DNA of 64,000 nt, from positions 29,661,504-29,725,503 of the forward strand of contig JARYHS010013630.1 of assembly GCA_031002005.1 (NCBI GenBank). Direction: 5' to 3'. Below, one piece after another: positions 1-10,325 of this stretch (position 1 is its first letter; the number at the start of each line of letters is the position of its first letter). The DNA comes from Vandiemenella viatica. Taxonomy: Eukaryota > Arthropoda > Insecta > Orthoptera > Morabidae. Both the position numbers and the translations under genes were made by a program. The notes under the pieces were generated by a model, which did not search any database, had not been told where the DNA came from, and saw nothing but the letters and a program-made list of their open reading frames with translations.

Positions 1-159
1 TTCCTTGTTTTTCAAACAGGTAGGTAAAGTATTCGACAGAACTCCTAATTCCTTTGCGAAATTAGATTTTTTCTTGACTCCTTTTTCAGCTTCACGTATT
101 GCGGCAAGTTTTCCAGTTGATGTTGTCTTGTATTGAACTCTCGGCTTGGACGACAACAT
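1..159 (-). pseudogene. Tigger/pogo-type transposase, N-terminal fragment running off the window
   Basis: The reverse strand reads an open frame of 53 codons from an ATG at 157-159 to the window edge. It is rich in Lys and Arg and has the pattern of the N-terminal CENP-B/Psq-type helix-turn-helix of Tigger/pogo transposases: a KLAAIREAEKG helix, then KKSNFAKELGV, then LSNTLPTCLKNKE. In the family this domain binds the terminal inverted repeats. The start is the first ATG and the lysine-rich lead-in is usual for the family. The catalytic DDE part would lie left of the window, so intactness cannot be judged. A second Tigger-type remnant lies at 49366-50320. The family call is good; activity is unknown. 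Confidence 0.6.
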
Positions 160-647
160 ATCGATTCAGTTAAACGTCAAGGTATCAACAAACATACGCA
201 CTTAAAATTCCACAGAAAACAGACATTAAAAACAAAAACACAAGCACGGAATGTACACTTAAAATCGTACTTGAAACACCAAACATGACTCCTACAGCTG
301 ATCGAACTGCAACTGGTTTAATAAAAAGCGTCTTTTCACAAGGTCCGCACTCTTGGAAACAATAACCATAGGGATGTGTGGATCACATGCTCTGGACGAT
401 GACATTAAGGATTACTGTAAAAGACTTCTTACAAGATAGCACTCAAATATGTGTTTCAACAAACATTAACTTAAATGAGAATTACATGTCCTTTCCTATT
501 GCGATTTTTTTTTTCGAATTAACGAAAACATAATTCGAACGAAGGGAATTATTTTTACAGTAGTTTAATACAAAATTCAAGAGACCAGAAGAAAATTTTG
601 TTTTAAAAAAGATCAAATCATAAAAGTTCCGCTGTTTTTATATATTT
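160..647. other. AT-rich stretch, possible Tigger 5' flank
   Basis: No coding pattern is visible. Around 513-546 the sequence holds TTCGAATTAACG followed by ATAATTCGAACGAAGGGA. These resemble the terminal repeat of the Tigger element at 49366 (ATAATTCGAACAAAAAGGGA), so this may be the decayed terminal region of the element whose transposase starts at 159. The orientation of the second motif does not fit a simple terminus, so this stays tentative. Confidence 0.3.
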
Positions 648-1161
648 TAATTACCAAGAGAGGCAATTTCTCTGCGCAACTACTTTTCCACCATTCCTGT
701 GATCCCACATTTTTGCACTCTACGAATTTCAACTTTAAATCGTTTAATCGTTTTTGGTAAGTTATTCATCATTTCCCATAGAAACGTATTCCAATCCGTA
801 GACAGGGACCTACAAAAGAAAATCTTCCCACACCTTTGTGCTTGTAATCGAGTGCCATCGTATGGTCATCTTTTACCATCCATGTATTACTCCTGTTCTC
901 ACACCAATATCTTTCCACGCCAATATACGCCTTGTAAACTCCAATGATTCTCTTCACCCTCCTCCTGTCTTCCAATGAATCCCATTCCAGCTCTTTTATC
1001 TTACATGGAGGAAGGAATTCTTTGCACTTCGTTCAACATCTGTATTTGATATCAAAAATTGTGGGTCCATACTACACCACCATATTCAAGCAATAGTCTG
1101 ACCAAAGTTTTGTATCCCTATTACTTTACTTCTCTAGTACATCCCCTCATCACTCTATAAC
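648..1161 (-). mobile_element. LINE A (CR1-like) 3' fragment
   Basis: On the minus strand this is the 3' end of the LINE family that recurs across the window: the 3' UTR, then the C-terminus of the reverse transcriptase ORF. It aligns by eye with 3103-3660 and 16330-16900. Shared landmarks are the segment around 735-800 (GGTAAGTTATTCATCATTTC) and the region coding for the YKAYIG...W and LEYGxxVW motifs. It is diverged, with frameshifts, and the terminal TTAAA-type repeat is poorly kept. It ends near the tandem units at 1162. Confidence 0.7.
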
Positions 1162-1310
1162 AATTAAATTAAATTATTTTAAACTTACCCAGCTGAACAA
1201 CCGAGAAGAATGTTTATGAGGGTCAGGAACCAGGACAATTAAATAAAATTATCTTAAACTTACGTGACTGGGTACCCGAGGAGAATTCAATAGTGGATCT
1301 ATTAGCTGGA
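1162..1310. repeat. Two diverged ~75-bp direct repeats
   Basis: The segment AATTAAATTAAATTATTTTA at 1162 recurs as AATTAAATAAAATTATCTTA at 1237. In both it is followed by AAACTTAC and by a CCGAG(A/G)AGAAT block. Two units with about 75-bp spacing are visible. Origin unknown. Confidence 0.5.
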
Positions 1311-1489
1311 ACAAAAAATGTGAGATTGCCGCCCCTTTGAACAATAGTTTTCCGCCTCCATCGTCGCCATTCCGACATTCCGAGTATCGCCGGCCCGATT
1401 GTCACCAGCCCAATTTTCGTCGGCGCAACTGTCACCTGCCACGGGCAAGCGCCCTGGTTTTCCCCTTCTTTTGACCATAAACCACCAAC

Positions 1490-2040
1490 GCTTCAGGTTG
1501 CAGTGGAAACGTGAATGCCGTAACTGGAGTTCCGAGAAACAAAATGTTGTGCTACCTCGTGTGTGATAGACGCTAATGGGCAGACTGGTTTGCTGAGCGG
1601 CGTAGCAAACATACACCAATTTTGATGGCTTGAGGCACTTTTTCCAGTAACATGTGCTCTCGCCAAGTACATATTGAGGATAATATGAACTGCAACCACT
1701 ATATTAGGATCATTTTAAAGCTCGAGGTACTGCCCCTCCTACAGGCAGCTCCACATCGCATATCTCAGCTGGTCAATGCCTGACTATATGTGGCGACGAA
1801 TGTACAAGACTCTTACAAAGAACGATTGCTTCCCTGGCCTGCTCGTTCACCTGACATGTACCAATAGAATATGTCTAGGACATTGTCGGTCGGCAACTTG
1901 TTCGTTCTGGTTCACCTGCAACCACTCTCTCTTTCCGGACGTGGTTACAAACCGCGTTGCAGGGTTTTCCGCAGCAGCAGATTCATGATCTCTTTGATTT
2001 TATGTTACGAATTCTAGAGGCTCTGATTGCATGATGTGAC
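1490..2040 (+). pseudogene. Tc1/mariner-type transposase remnant, C-terminal half
   Basis: Read in all three forward frames, the stretch gives pieces typical of the end of a Tc1-like DDE transposase. An ATPHRISQLVNA piece matches the usual NARPH block near 1750. WPARSPDM appears near 1832, and a PIEYV-stop-DIVGRQL block follows near 1864 in another frame, then SPATTL. In this family the Glu of PIE is the last catalytic residue. Frames change at least twice and stops interrupt, so it is dead. The N-terminal half and the inverted repeats were not found. The family call rests on the order of these motifs, not on a database match. Confidence 0.55.
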
Positions 2041-2344
2041 TGCTTCTCATCGTACTGAATCTTATGGAAAAAGTGCATGACCAGTTTTGTAATTCGTATT
2101 ATTAGTGTACTGTCATGTTCCTATTCCATGGAATATATTTTGTTTTAATCATCTGTTTCCTTCTTGGTGTGGCAATTTTTACAAAAAGTGTTTTATTATT
2201 TCATCTTAAATTTGTTTATTATATTTTCCCCAACCATATTCTTTTGCGCTTTGTTAAACTATTCATCCCTTCCTTTACAAAATTAAGTACAATTCTTGAT
2301 TTTTCCTACAAAAGAAACATTTTAACGTAATAATTTCGCTACAC
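2041..2344. other. No feature recognised
   Basis: AT-rich, T-rich on the plus strand, with no coding or repeat signal that could be assigned. Confidence 0.5.
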
Positions 2345-3062
2345 AGCCATTTTCTCCTTTCTCTCACCCACCGTCTGTTTCCCTATACGAATTTAAACTT
2401 TAAATTCATTCCGCGATTTTTTTTTAATTCATAATTTTTCTTGGTAATATATCTTCTTCCGTTACCCCACTATGCCAGCTTTTTGTAATGGTCATCTTTT
2501 ACGTTCCAAGCACGTCTCTTAATTCTTCCGGCTATATCTTTCCACGCTTCATTGCCAATATACAATTTTTTCACTCTCGGAACATTCTATACCCTCTTCA
2601 TATTTTCCAGTGAATCGAAGTCCAGTTCCTTTAACATATTAGTTACTGATCGTGTTCTGCGGTAATCTACACAAACAAACAGGGCTGCATTTAAGCACTG
2701 TTTACCTAGGCTAAAGCCTAGGGGCCCGCGCCACAAAGGGAGCCCTCACCACATGCAAGTAGTAGAACTAAAAAAAAGGGCGTCCATAAATTGTTATGCC
2801 ACTGCCGACACGGGTCCGCAACACATGTGTAGTCTAGGATCCCACAAAGCCTAAATGCTGGCCTGCAAAACAAATCTTGCTGCCCTCCTTCATGCCCCTC
2901 CAACTCTTATATTATTAACCAAAATGTCAGTTCCATACCATACCACCATAGTCTTGCCAAAGTTTTGTTAACCATATATTATCTCAGTACATTTCCATTT
3001 CAAGTCTTTATAAGTTGATGCTTCTTGTTATTTATCCTCATTTATGTAGAGTGTTATAATAA
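2345..3062 (-). mobile_element. LINE A 3' fragment split by a hAT MITE
   Basis: The minus strand carries the LINE A 3' UTR and the end of the RT ORF. The copy is interrupted at 2680-2865 by a hAT-type MITE. The LINE sequence resumes at the same point of the RT ORF: the bases before 2680 and after 2865 correspond to the uninterrupted stretch near 3478-3520. It is more diverged than the neighbouring copy at 3066. Confidence 0.65.
2680..2865. mobile_element. hAT-like MITE, 186 bp
   Basis: The left end CAGGGCTGCATTTAAGC and the right end GCCTAAATGCTGGCCTG form an imperfect inverted repeat of about 17 bp. Flanks are CAAACAAA on the left and CAAAACAA on the right, an almost perfect 8-bp target duplication as expected for hAT. 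It has no coding capacity. It sits inside a LINE A copy, so it inserted after that copy. A lone left end of the same type lies at 16228. Confidence 0.75.
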
Positions 3063-3065
3063 TAA

Positions 3066-4060
3066 TAATATTTAATTAAATTAAAATGGAGCGCACGCTT
3101 CGGTGGCAATTTCCCTACACACCCATCTTCCCCAATTCCTACACCCACCTACTTCTACCCTCTACAAATTTTTAACTTCAAATTCCTTCATCATTTTTGG
3201 TAAATTATTAATCATTTCCCTTGGTAACTTATTCCAATCTCTAACACCCTTACCTAAAACAGAGAATCTTTCTACACCCCTGTGCCAGAATTTGAATGCC
3301 AGCTTGTTGTCATTGTCATCTTTTCCCTTCCATGCATTCCTTTTCATTCAACACCAATATCTTTCCACGCCTCATCGCCATTATATGCCTTGTTCACTCC
3401 CATAACCCTCTTCCACCTCCTCCTATCTTGAAATGAATCCCACTCCAGCTGTTTTACCATATCTGTTACTGATTGCATTTCACGATAATTTCCAGAAACA
3501 AATCTAGCAGCTCTTTTTTACACCCTCTCCAACTCCTGTATTTGATACTGAAAATGTGGGTCCCATACTACACTATCATATTCGAACAATGGTCTGACAA
3601 AAGTTTTGTAACCCAATTCCTTTACTTCTCTCGCACATCCCCTCATCACTCTCTCCAACAAGTGCAGAATTTTGAATCCTTTTCCTGCTACTTGTCCAAT
3701 GTGTCCTGCCCAGTTAAGCTTGCTATCAAATGTAATACCAAGATATTTACATTTCAAGTCTTCAAGAAGCAATTCTTTCCTCACCTTTAGTTTTTTTGTT
3801 TTGCGTATCTAATAAGCTGAGTCTTCTTTGCATTTATCTTCATCCCACGTTTACCAGTCGAACTAGGTATCCTGTCCAGATAATTCTGCAACTGTTTACA
3901 GTCGTCTACAGGTTTGATCCTTTTATATAACATTATGCCATCTGCAAACAATTTAACTTCTGACAGTAAACAATCAACACAATTATTCATTAGAATAATG
4001 TATAGCAATGATCCCAATACGCTACCCTGTGGCAGTCCCAATTTTACTTGCACTGCATGT
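3066..4060 (-). mobile_element. LINE A, 3' third including the RT catalytic region
   Basis: The 3' end is at 3066-3100, where the minus strand ends ...CTCCATTTTAATTTAATTAAAT. Going upstream on the minus strand there is a 3' UTR, then the C-terminal RT region (PLFEYDSVVWDPHFQYQIQE) and the catalytic region. The latter shows GLPQGSVLG and a FADGI box where FADDI is expected, so the second catalytic Asp is replaced by Gly. It is 5' truncated near 4060, just after the GxPQGSVLG block, which is usual for target-primed LINE insertions. Confidence 0.8.
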
Positions 4061-4129
4061 TGACCTACCCAGTAAAATATCCTGTCCGGCCAACGAAAAC
4101 TTTGTTTTTGTGTCTATGTCTCTAATTCA

Positions 4130-4690
4130 TTTTTTTTTATCACTCTTCGGTTGGACTGGAATTTTCGTAGTGTAAATTCTGGCCTAACGACATAAATGGG
4201 TATTTAGAATTTAAGCTGCTAGAGTTTAAGTTAATAACGTCAGTGTGAAAAGATGGTCTATAATTTCCACCGAGGCACCAGGTCTGCTGAGAAATTTTGA
4301 AACTGCCCTCGTACATTCTTTCTTTCACGTGAACCATTCGTTAATTGATGGAGCACTTAATTGATTTCTCAGACTTCCACGGCCATCTTTGTTCATGATT
4401 AATAGACTTTCGGGTTTTGCCGCGTTGTTTATTTCCTTACCTAAGCTTTCGGCTGGTATCCTCCAGCCTTCGTCAGAGATACTGTTTATGTTGGCATAGC
4501 AACGAGCGCCAAGCATCGCAGAGTAAGAGGCCGCTATCTTCGTTGATGTTGTTGGTGTTTTTTAAAATTTCTGCTGCCTCTTTCACCCGTCGGGGCCACC
4601 ACTGGTCTTCTCTCCACTTAATTGTTTAATTCGCACTGGAGAGTCGTTTAGTTGCAGATACTTCTCAGCGCTCTGCTTTTTTCCTTGTAA
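4130..4690 (-). mobile_element. Penelope-like element, end of ORF plus terminal repeat
   Basis: The minus strand between about 4640 and 4510 translates to WWPRRVKEAAEILKN, then NNINEDSGLLLCDAW. This is the R..EA.EI....NIN.D.G..L...W pattern that I recall from the C-terminal part of Penelope-like ORFs. It is followed at 4476-4447 by a ribozyme-like core. The rest of the segment, to about 4130, is noncoding sequence I do not recognise. The coding part is short and its upstream portion is missing. The assignment is from memory of family patterns. A GIY-YIG domain is not visible because that part is absent. Confidence 0.45.
4447..4476 (-). ncRNA. Hammerhead-like ribozyme core motif
   Basis: The minus strand reads CTGACGA, then AGGCTGG, a short loop, CCAGCC, then GAAA. 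The stem is perfect (GGCTGG/CCAGCC). The layout CUGANGA-stem-GAAA matches the conserved hammerhead core, but position 5 of the first box is C instead of U. It lies just after a Penelope-like ORF end, where such ribozymes are known. Stems I and III were not convincingly drawn. Confidence 0.4.
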
Positions 4691-4982
4691 CATACAAAAA
4701 TGTTAAAATATTCATATTGATTTTTTCGGAAGTGTATCATTTGCTCAGCCGAGATTACATTTAGTGGAAGCACAGGCACGTCCAATTCCAGATATTTCTA
4801 TCCTTTATAACCGGTTCTAAAAGCTTCTAGTATCGTATAGAAATTGTGCCGACGATTGTTATACAGTTTCCATGCCAACAGAACTAATTTCAGTTGACAA
4901 CAAGCAATCTCAAGTATGTAAATGTAAACCTTGTTCAAAAATGATATACCGTAGTTAATTTTGAAAATATCGGTTATCAGTT

Positions 4983-5130
4983 ATGAATAGCTCAAAAACT
5001 GGTGAACCAACCTCCGATCCAGAAATTGGGGATAAAAAAAGCAAACTTAAACTGCAGCTTGAATTATCAATAGAGACGGAAAGGATTTTTGAACGTACTG
5101 GATGGCGCAATCTCTAAGCTAGAAGTTGCT
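4983..5130 (+). CDS. Candidate first coding exon of a host gene, one frameshift
   Basis: From the ATG at 4983 the frame gives an acidic/lysine-rich lead (MNSSKTGEPTSDPEIGDKK), then a helix-forming stretch (SKLKLQLELSIETER). A shift of one frame near 5083 then continues as FLNVLDGAISKLEVA, ending exactly at GTAAGT (5131-5136), a strong splice donor. The last codon is complete, so the intron is phase 0. The frame broken at 5083 hits a stop at 5115 if not shifted. The shift could be an assembly error, an old mutation, or a sign that this is not an exon. The predicted coiled-coil character and intron phase fit the exon at 47136-47393 on the same strand. I do not recognise the protein. Confidence 0.4.
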
Positions 5131-6087
5131 GTAAGTAATGGTGTTTAATTTAAATGAATTATTGCATATGCGATAGACGTATTGATTTTCCAGCAGAAGG
5201 AGATTGTGATTACATTGAAATGCAGGCTAGACTATGTTTGACATTTATGCGGGTAATCTGTACAGGTATTCGCAAATTACTTTATTTTGGTAGTAGTGGA
5301 AAACAGACAAAGGACGATATATATATATATGGACCAGGATGACAACTGAAACGTCTTGTTACAGGAATTGAGTTATTATTAGAAATTTAAACTGCTTTTA
5401 TGATCGCTGTGTTGATGCTGTAATGCTTAGTTATGTAAACTGCTACCTGTTTTATTTTTTGTGCTCAATGTTAGTAAAAATTCTTGCATACAGAGAAGAT
5501 ACAGGGAAACTGAAGACGATGTTAAATATAATTCAATGGATAGGAGATTAATTTTTGTGGTTTTTCAAATTGATTCGAGTGCCATTTCCAGTCAAATACT
5601 AATAAATAAAAAAGCGCATTGCAATAAATAAAAAACGCGCAACCCATAAGCATTTGGTAATTATCTGTCACTAACCAATCGCAATTATCTAATACTTGCG
5701 AATACACCTGTTTCCCACTAAATAGTTGCAGCAGAAGTTACTTCTATTTACGAACTCTCCTCCCAAAGTAAAATATGATCTCTCTTGGCTGTCGAAGTGA
5801 CGCTGTGTCATTGTGTAAAAAGTCGAGGAAACCTTCTTCCAGGTTCTTACGAGGAACAAAGCCGCATAATCACGACCGAAATGTTGACTTTTTATACAAT
5901 GACGCGGCGTCGTCCAAAAACATAAGCGACCATTGATTCCGGCCACGAAACTTAGGATTACAAAATAAAAATATGTTTTCAGCCTTGATGTCTGCTTTCC
6001 ATTTGTATTAAAATAAAGTTGCAATTCACGAGTTCTCTTTTACAGTCTCACCTTAGATAAGAAGAGCTTAGTTTTTAAAGTAATTAA
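5131..6087. other. No feature recognised (possible intron start)
   Basis: AT-rich DNA following a GTAAGT donor at 5131. Short ORFs on both strands have no family pattern. A small (AT)n tract lies at 5320. Confidence 0.5.
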
Positions 6088-7060
6088 ACTTGGGAACCAT
6101 AAGATCTGTTCAGAACAGATTTTGATCCCCCGAGAATATGTTGAAGGGTATTTACTCCATGTGTCTCTGTTACAAATATTTCTTCAAAATGAGCCATAGG
6201 TACCGAGAGATTAACACAAAAACATATGTGAATAACTTTTAAATATTATAATTTTTGTACATTATTTAAAAGCTACAGCGTGGCGTATATGGTTAGGCGC
6301 TAACTTCTCATTTTGCGAACCCGAGTTCAAATCCCCATACCGCCAAATATTTTTATTTCCTTTTTCATATGCAGTAATCATTGAGCATTGATTTTATTTC
6401 ATTTAAAATTCATTTACGAATTTTTATTATGCGAAATAACAGACATTATGTTAGTTTCAAACATTTACATGCTACCACCACTGAACGGAAATAAGTATAA
6501 CTGTGATAGGGGAGAAAACCCCGACCTTATGGCTGTAATATATGTACTTTACGATATTAATTGTAGAGATACAAGTATAGAAATGATGAACATGAAATAT
6601 ACCTGTTTCATAAAAAAAAACATATAAACAACAAACTTAACAATAAACAATGATTTTCTTAAAAAATAGTTGGGACGGTATATTCTGTAATTTTTTGTTT
6701 TAAAAGTTATTACGCATAATAAAAATTCATAAATTAATTTTAAATTAAATAAATCAATGCACAATGATTACTGCATATAAAAAAAGAAATAAAAATATTT
6801 GGCAGTATGGGGATTTGAATCCGGGTTCGTAAAATGGGAACACGGCGCCTTACCGCATACACCACGTTAAAGCTTCTACAGAAAGCACTAAAATTATAAT
6901 ATTTAAAAGTTATTCACATATGTTTCCGCGTTGATTTCTCGGTACCCAGGGCTCATTTTGAAGAAATAATTGTAACAGAAACATATGGAGTAAATACCCC
7001 TTAACATATACTCGGGAGATCAAAGTCCGTTCTGAACAGGTCTGATGGTCTCCAAGTAAG
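6088..7060. mobile_element. Foldback element with tRNA-like sequence in both arms, copy 1
   Basis: Arms of about 340 bp (6088-6435 and 6715-7060) are inverted copies of each other with roughly 85% identity by eye. The outer ends read CTTGGGAACCATAAG and, on the other strand, CTTGGAGACCATCAG. Each arm holds a tRNA-like segment with a B-box-like motif (GTTCAAATCC at 6325; GGATTTGAAT at 6811 on the opposite strand) preceded by an A-box-like block (TGGTTAGGCGCTAAC). The ~280-bp centre is AT-rich and noncoding. A second copy lies at 47652-48670, so this is a mobile family. No clear target duplication was found. Confidence 0.7.
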
Positions 7061-7533
7061 TTGTTATCTTGATTGCCACGTTACTGATGTAATTACTTCT
7101 TGTTGATGGAAGTCGTTTCATGTGAATCACGCTCACTCTGCCCTTGTCAAGAAATATTACTAACATTTGACATAGCAGGATTAATTGTTAGGATCTCATT
7201 TATTTTTAACTTTCTGCCATCATTATCTGAACGTGCTGTTCGATCAGTTGTGTATATATATATGCACATTTTAGTAGGTCACAGTAATAATTAGTAGCAA
7301 TATGCTTTAAGGCAATGAATTTAATAAAGGACAGGGAAATTCAACCCAACAATTAGGCTACCATAGATGATGTTGGTTGGGTATGATGAACATGATAGTC
7401 TTTTTTTGTGTTCATTGTTCCCAGTCAGTCATCTTTGGTAAGTGATGGGTTTATTTACCTATTCTTCCTTACTTCCATTATTTTAATAGATGTAGCATTG
7501 TGTTGTAAACTGATTTCCCTTTAGTGTGTTAAA
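7061..7533. other. No feature recognised
   Basis: AT-rich DNA with a short TATATATATG tract near 7255. No coding pattern was found on either strand. Confidence 0.5.
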
Positions 7534-7821
7534 TAGGGGTGTAGCTACTATGGGGCTTGGCATACCTCAAGGGCCCTCAAGCGCAATTTAGAGGGCCCAC
7601 AAGCCTTCACGGCAAACTGGCGACCTTTTTTTTTTAGCTCTACCATCGTCTAAGGGGCCCCTGAGAACACAGGAGCCCCTCACTAAGGGCCCTCTCTGCT
7701 CAGGGGGGCCCCAACCACTGCTCAGGGGCCCCTAAAGAACAATTCAAGGGCCCCCATCCTCAATTTAGGGGGCCCCACCAGCACACAAAGCAAAAAAAAA
7801 GGCCTGAGGGCTACGCCACTG
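7534..7821. mobile_element. hAT-like MITE, 288 bp, with perfect 8-bp target duplication
   Basis: Flanked on both sides by GTGTTAAA (7526-7533 and 7822-7829). Terminal inverted repeats are TAGGGGTGTAGCTAC on the left and GGCTACGCCACTG on the right. The interior is unusually rich in GGGGCCC blocks and has no ORF. The element at 11342-11608 is a relative with the same ends and the same GGGGCCC-rich interior. Confidence 0.85.
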
Positions 7822-7984
7822 GTGTTAAACGTAATTTCCATAAGTGACATGTAAGCATCAGATGTGATACGTATAAATGAATCAATAAAACTGTTGTTCA
7901 TAATTCAGCAACATGTAACAAGTTCCAACTGTAATATGATAAATATTATAACAAATCCTACATTGAAAAATAAAATTCTTCAAG

Positions 7985-8117
7985 CCTTCTGCACACTCCC
8001 AGCCCCCTCTTCAGCTTCCTTCATTCTCCCAATGTCTATGAATCCAGTTCCCATGTCACATCAGTTACTGATTATTTTCTGCAGTAATTTACACATACAA
8101 TGTTAGTCATGTATATT
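7985..8117 (-). mobile_element. LINE A fragment
   Basis: The stretch around 8010-8105 (AATCCAGTTCCC...CAGTTACTGATTATTTTCTGCAGTAATTTACA) follows the LINE A region seen at 3430-3500, but is strongly diverged. It borders the hAT MITE at 8118. Confidence 0.45.
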
Positions 8118-8340
8118 CAGGGCCGGCGCTAGGATTTTAGGGCCCGGGGTAACCAGTTGGGGGCCCTTGTCAAATTCACCAGTTAGGGCCCTCCCTCAGA
8201 CCAAATGATGACCTTTTTTCTTTTTTCAGCTCTACAAATTACGAGTGGGGGCCCCTACAGCTGGTGATTGGGTCCCCCATCAGCCACGAAGGCCCGGGTA
8301 CATTTGACCCGCTAACCCCCCCCCCCTAATGCTGGCCCTG
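8118..8340. mobile_element. hAT-like MITE, 223 bp, with perfect 8-bp target duplication
   Basis: TGTATATT lies at 8110-8117 and again at 8341-8348. Inverted ends are CAGGGCCGGCGCTAG and, on the other strand, CAGGGCCAGCATTAG. A run of nine or more C precedes the right end. Noncoding. Confidence 0.9.
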
Positions 8341-8362
8341 TGTATATTGTATTTTCTATATG

Positions 8363-8602
8363 CAGGGCTGGCACTAGGATTTTGGGGGTAAGCGTTCTTA
8401 GCAGTCAGGTAACCAGTTGGGGACCCTTGGCCAATTCATCGGTTAGGGCCCTCCCTCAGACCAAATGGGCAACCCTTTTTTTTTTGGCCTCTACAGCTTA
8501 TCAAGTGGAGGACCCCCTAAAGCCGGTGATCAGGCCCCCCGTCAGTGGTTTGGGTCCGGGTATTTGATCTGCCTACCCCCCCCCCCCTTAATGCCGGCCC
8601 TG
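8363..8602. mobile_element. hAT-like MITE, ~240 bp, second copy of the 8118 family
   Basis: Ends are CAGGGCTGGCACTAG and, on the other strand, CAGGGCCGGCATTAAG. The interior follows the element at 8118 (AGTTGGGGACCC, CCCTCCCTCAGACCAAATG). Flanks TCTATATG and GCTATACG agree at six of eight positions. It lies only 22 bp beyond the first copy, so two relatives landed almost side by side. Confidence 0.8.
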
Positions 8603-9084
8603 GCTATACGGCATGAAAAACTGGTATAACTACTTAAAAAGGAAAGGAAATAGGCCCACAGAAATGCATTTGTAATTGAACTATGTATTTTGTATTCTGA
8701 TTCCAAAGATCAGAAATGGAAAAATTAGTTTTGAGGCCCATAAGCATTTTGCTTTCTTAACCTACATCATAATTTGATATTAATTTGACCTCACTGTTGA
8801 CATGCCCTAAATCAACAACAACAACAGCAGCAATTAAATGGAATAACTATTTCACTGAAACAGAATCAAATATGTAAGATTGCTTTTCAAAACAGGCAAC
8901 AAGAACCAGGGTTATGTTGTAAACATGTTAGTTTGACTTAAATCGTGGGCAAGTTGAAAGAAATATTGATGTGCACCTATATTGAGGCATCCAGATCAGA
9001 GATTTGGCTGCAGAAATTCGTATAAATTTGGAGTGACAACATCACCTGCTATGTAGCAGGTGCTGCTTAAAATGACAAAGGAGA
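8603..9084. other. No feature recognised
   Basis: AT-rich, with a short CAACAACAACAACAGCAGCAA tract near 8815 (two spacings of CAA/CAG). No coding pattern. Confidence 0.5.
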
Positions 9085-9640
9085 TATGATTATAGGTATG
9101 TTTCAGAGTTTAGAGATATTTCAGGAACAAGTTCCGTATGAGACGGAGCATAAGAGGACAGGAGAGGAATGGGGGATAGTTCAAAGAAATATGAAGAATG
9201 GAGGAACAGATGTTTAATCACCAAAAGATTTAAAAAAATAACAGAGCCTGTTTAATATGATAGCAAAATGAGAAGCCTAAAGAGATTAATAAGAAGATAA
9301 AATAATAGAGTTATAATACAGCATGGAAAAAAGGAACATTGAAAGGAATGAAGCATGGAATTAATAGCAACAATGAGAAAAGTTATAGCTGGGTTTATGT
9401 AGAATGTCATGGTTGTAGGAAGATATTTAGATGATGCAGTTTGAATTTTGTGTGACAATGCTAGAAAAGTGTGTGAAAAAATGTTATTAAGCCTATTTTG
9501 GGTAAGGATAAGGTAGAAGATGCCAAGAATTTGAAAAAGACAGAGATAATATGTAACTGGTGTGCTGAAACCATTAGGGACTATTATTCAGAGATGTTAG
9601 GTCAAAAATTAGGACACTAGTTTCTCCATATAAACAGAAA
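9085..9640 (+). mobile_element. LINE A fragment, linker region of ORF2, forward strand
   Basis: Forward frames give SLKRLIR near 9270 and LKKTEIICNWCAETIRDYYSE near 9525. These match the endonuclease-RT linker of the copy at 17882-18664 (VRRLKRLVRK and LKKAGILSNWFRESIRD). Stops and shifts are frequent, so it is dead and old. Orientation is opposite to most LINE A copies here. Confidence 0.65.
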
Positions 9641-9992
9641 CAAATCATTAGGATATCGTTGACAAATTGGTAAGCAAAATTGTAAAGGGGCCTGTGTAGG
9701 TAATATTACTAGTATAGATGTATTTAAGTTAGGAAACAACGCAATATCAGAAGGAAAAAGGATTCAAATACATGAAAATCTCAATTGACTTGAATTAAAT
9801 TAAATTTAATTATGATGAAAAGAATTCAGTTACCCTAGTCATCTAATTACTCAGTTCTTACAATATATATATGAGCCATGCTTGGCTTGTATTGTGTGGC
9901 TCTCTTCCGCTCCTGACTGTCTTCTGTCTCTAGTTCTCGCTGAGCCCCCATGCTCGTTTCTCTATTAGAGAGCGCTGTGGCTCCTTGCTGCC

Positions 9993-10049
9993 CTCTATCG
10001 GCCGATAGAGTGTATATAATTGGGGACACGGAACCAGGAAGAGGTCAGT
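9993..10049 (+). promoter_or_regulatory. TATA/Inr core promoter with upstream palindrome, in the solo LTR
   Basis: A perfect 18-bp palindrome (CTCTATCGGCCGATAGAG, 9993-10010) is followed by TATATAAT at 10013-10020 and by the arthropod initiator TCAGT at 10045-10049. The initiator A is 34 bases from the first T of the TATA box. Spacing and consensus fit an RNA polymerase II start in the LTR. Confidence 0.55.
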
Positions 10050-10325
10050 CAGTCGGTCGGCCCTGAGTGGCCGTGACGCTGTAGGCCCGCTGTCAGTCGG
10101 TCGGCCCTGAGTGGCCGTGACGCTGGATGCCCGCTGGGGTCAGTCGGTCGGCCCTGAGTGGCCGTGATGCTGGAGGCCCGTTGGGGCAGAGTCGGTTGGC
10201 CCTGAGGGGCCGTGATGCTGGAGGCCCGCTGTGCAGTCGGTCGGCGGCAGCGGTTTGGTTGGTTGCGCCTAGTACTTCGCTGAGTGGTTGTGACGCTGAA
10301 GGCCCGCTGGGGCAGCGAGGTCTGG
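10045..10325. repeat. GC-rich minisatellite, ~46-bp unit, about five units
   Basis: Units begin at 10050, 10094, 10141, 10187 and 10234, with a degenerate sixth near 10270. The core is CGGTCGGCCCTGAGTGGCCG followed by TGACGCTG and AGGCCCGCTG. Units vary from 44 to 48 bp. The array starts at the predicted transcription start and would be transcribed. Long open frames across it are by-products of the repeat. Confidence 0.85.
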
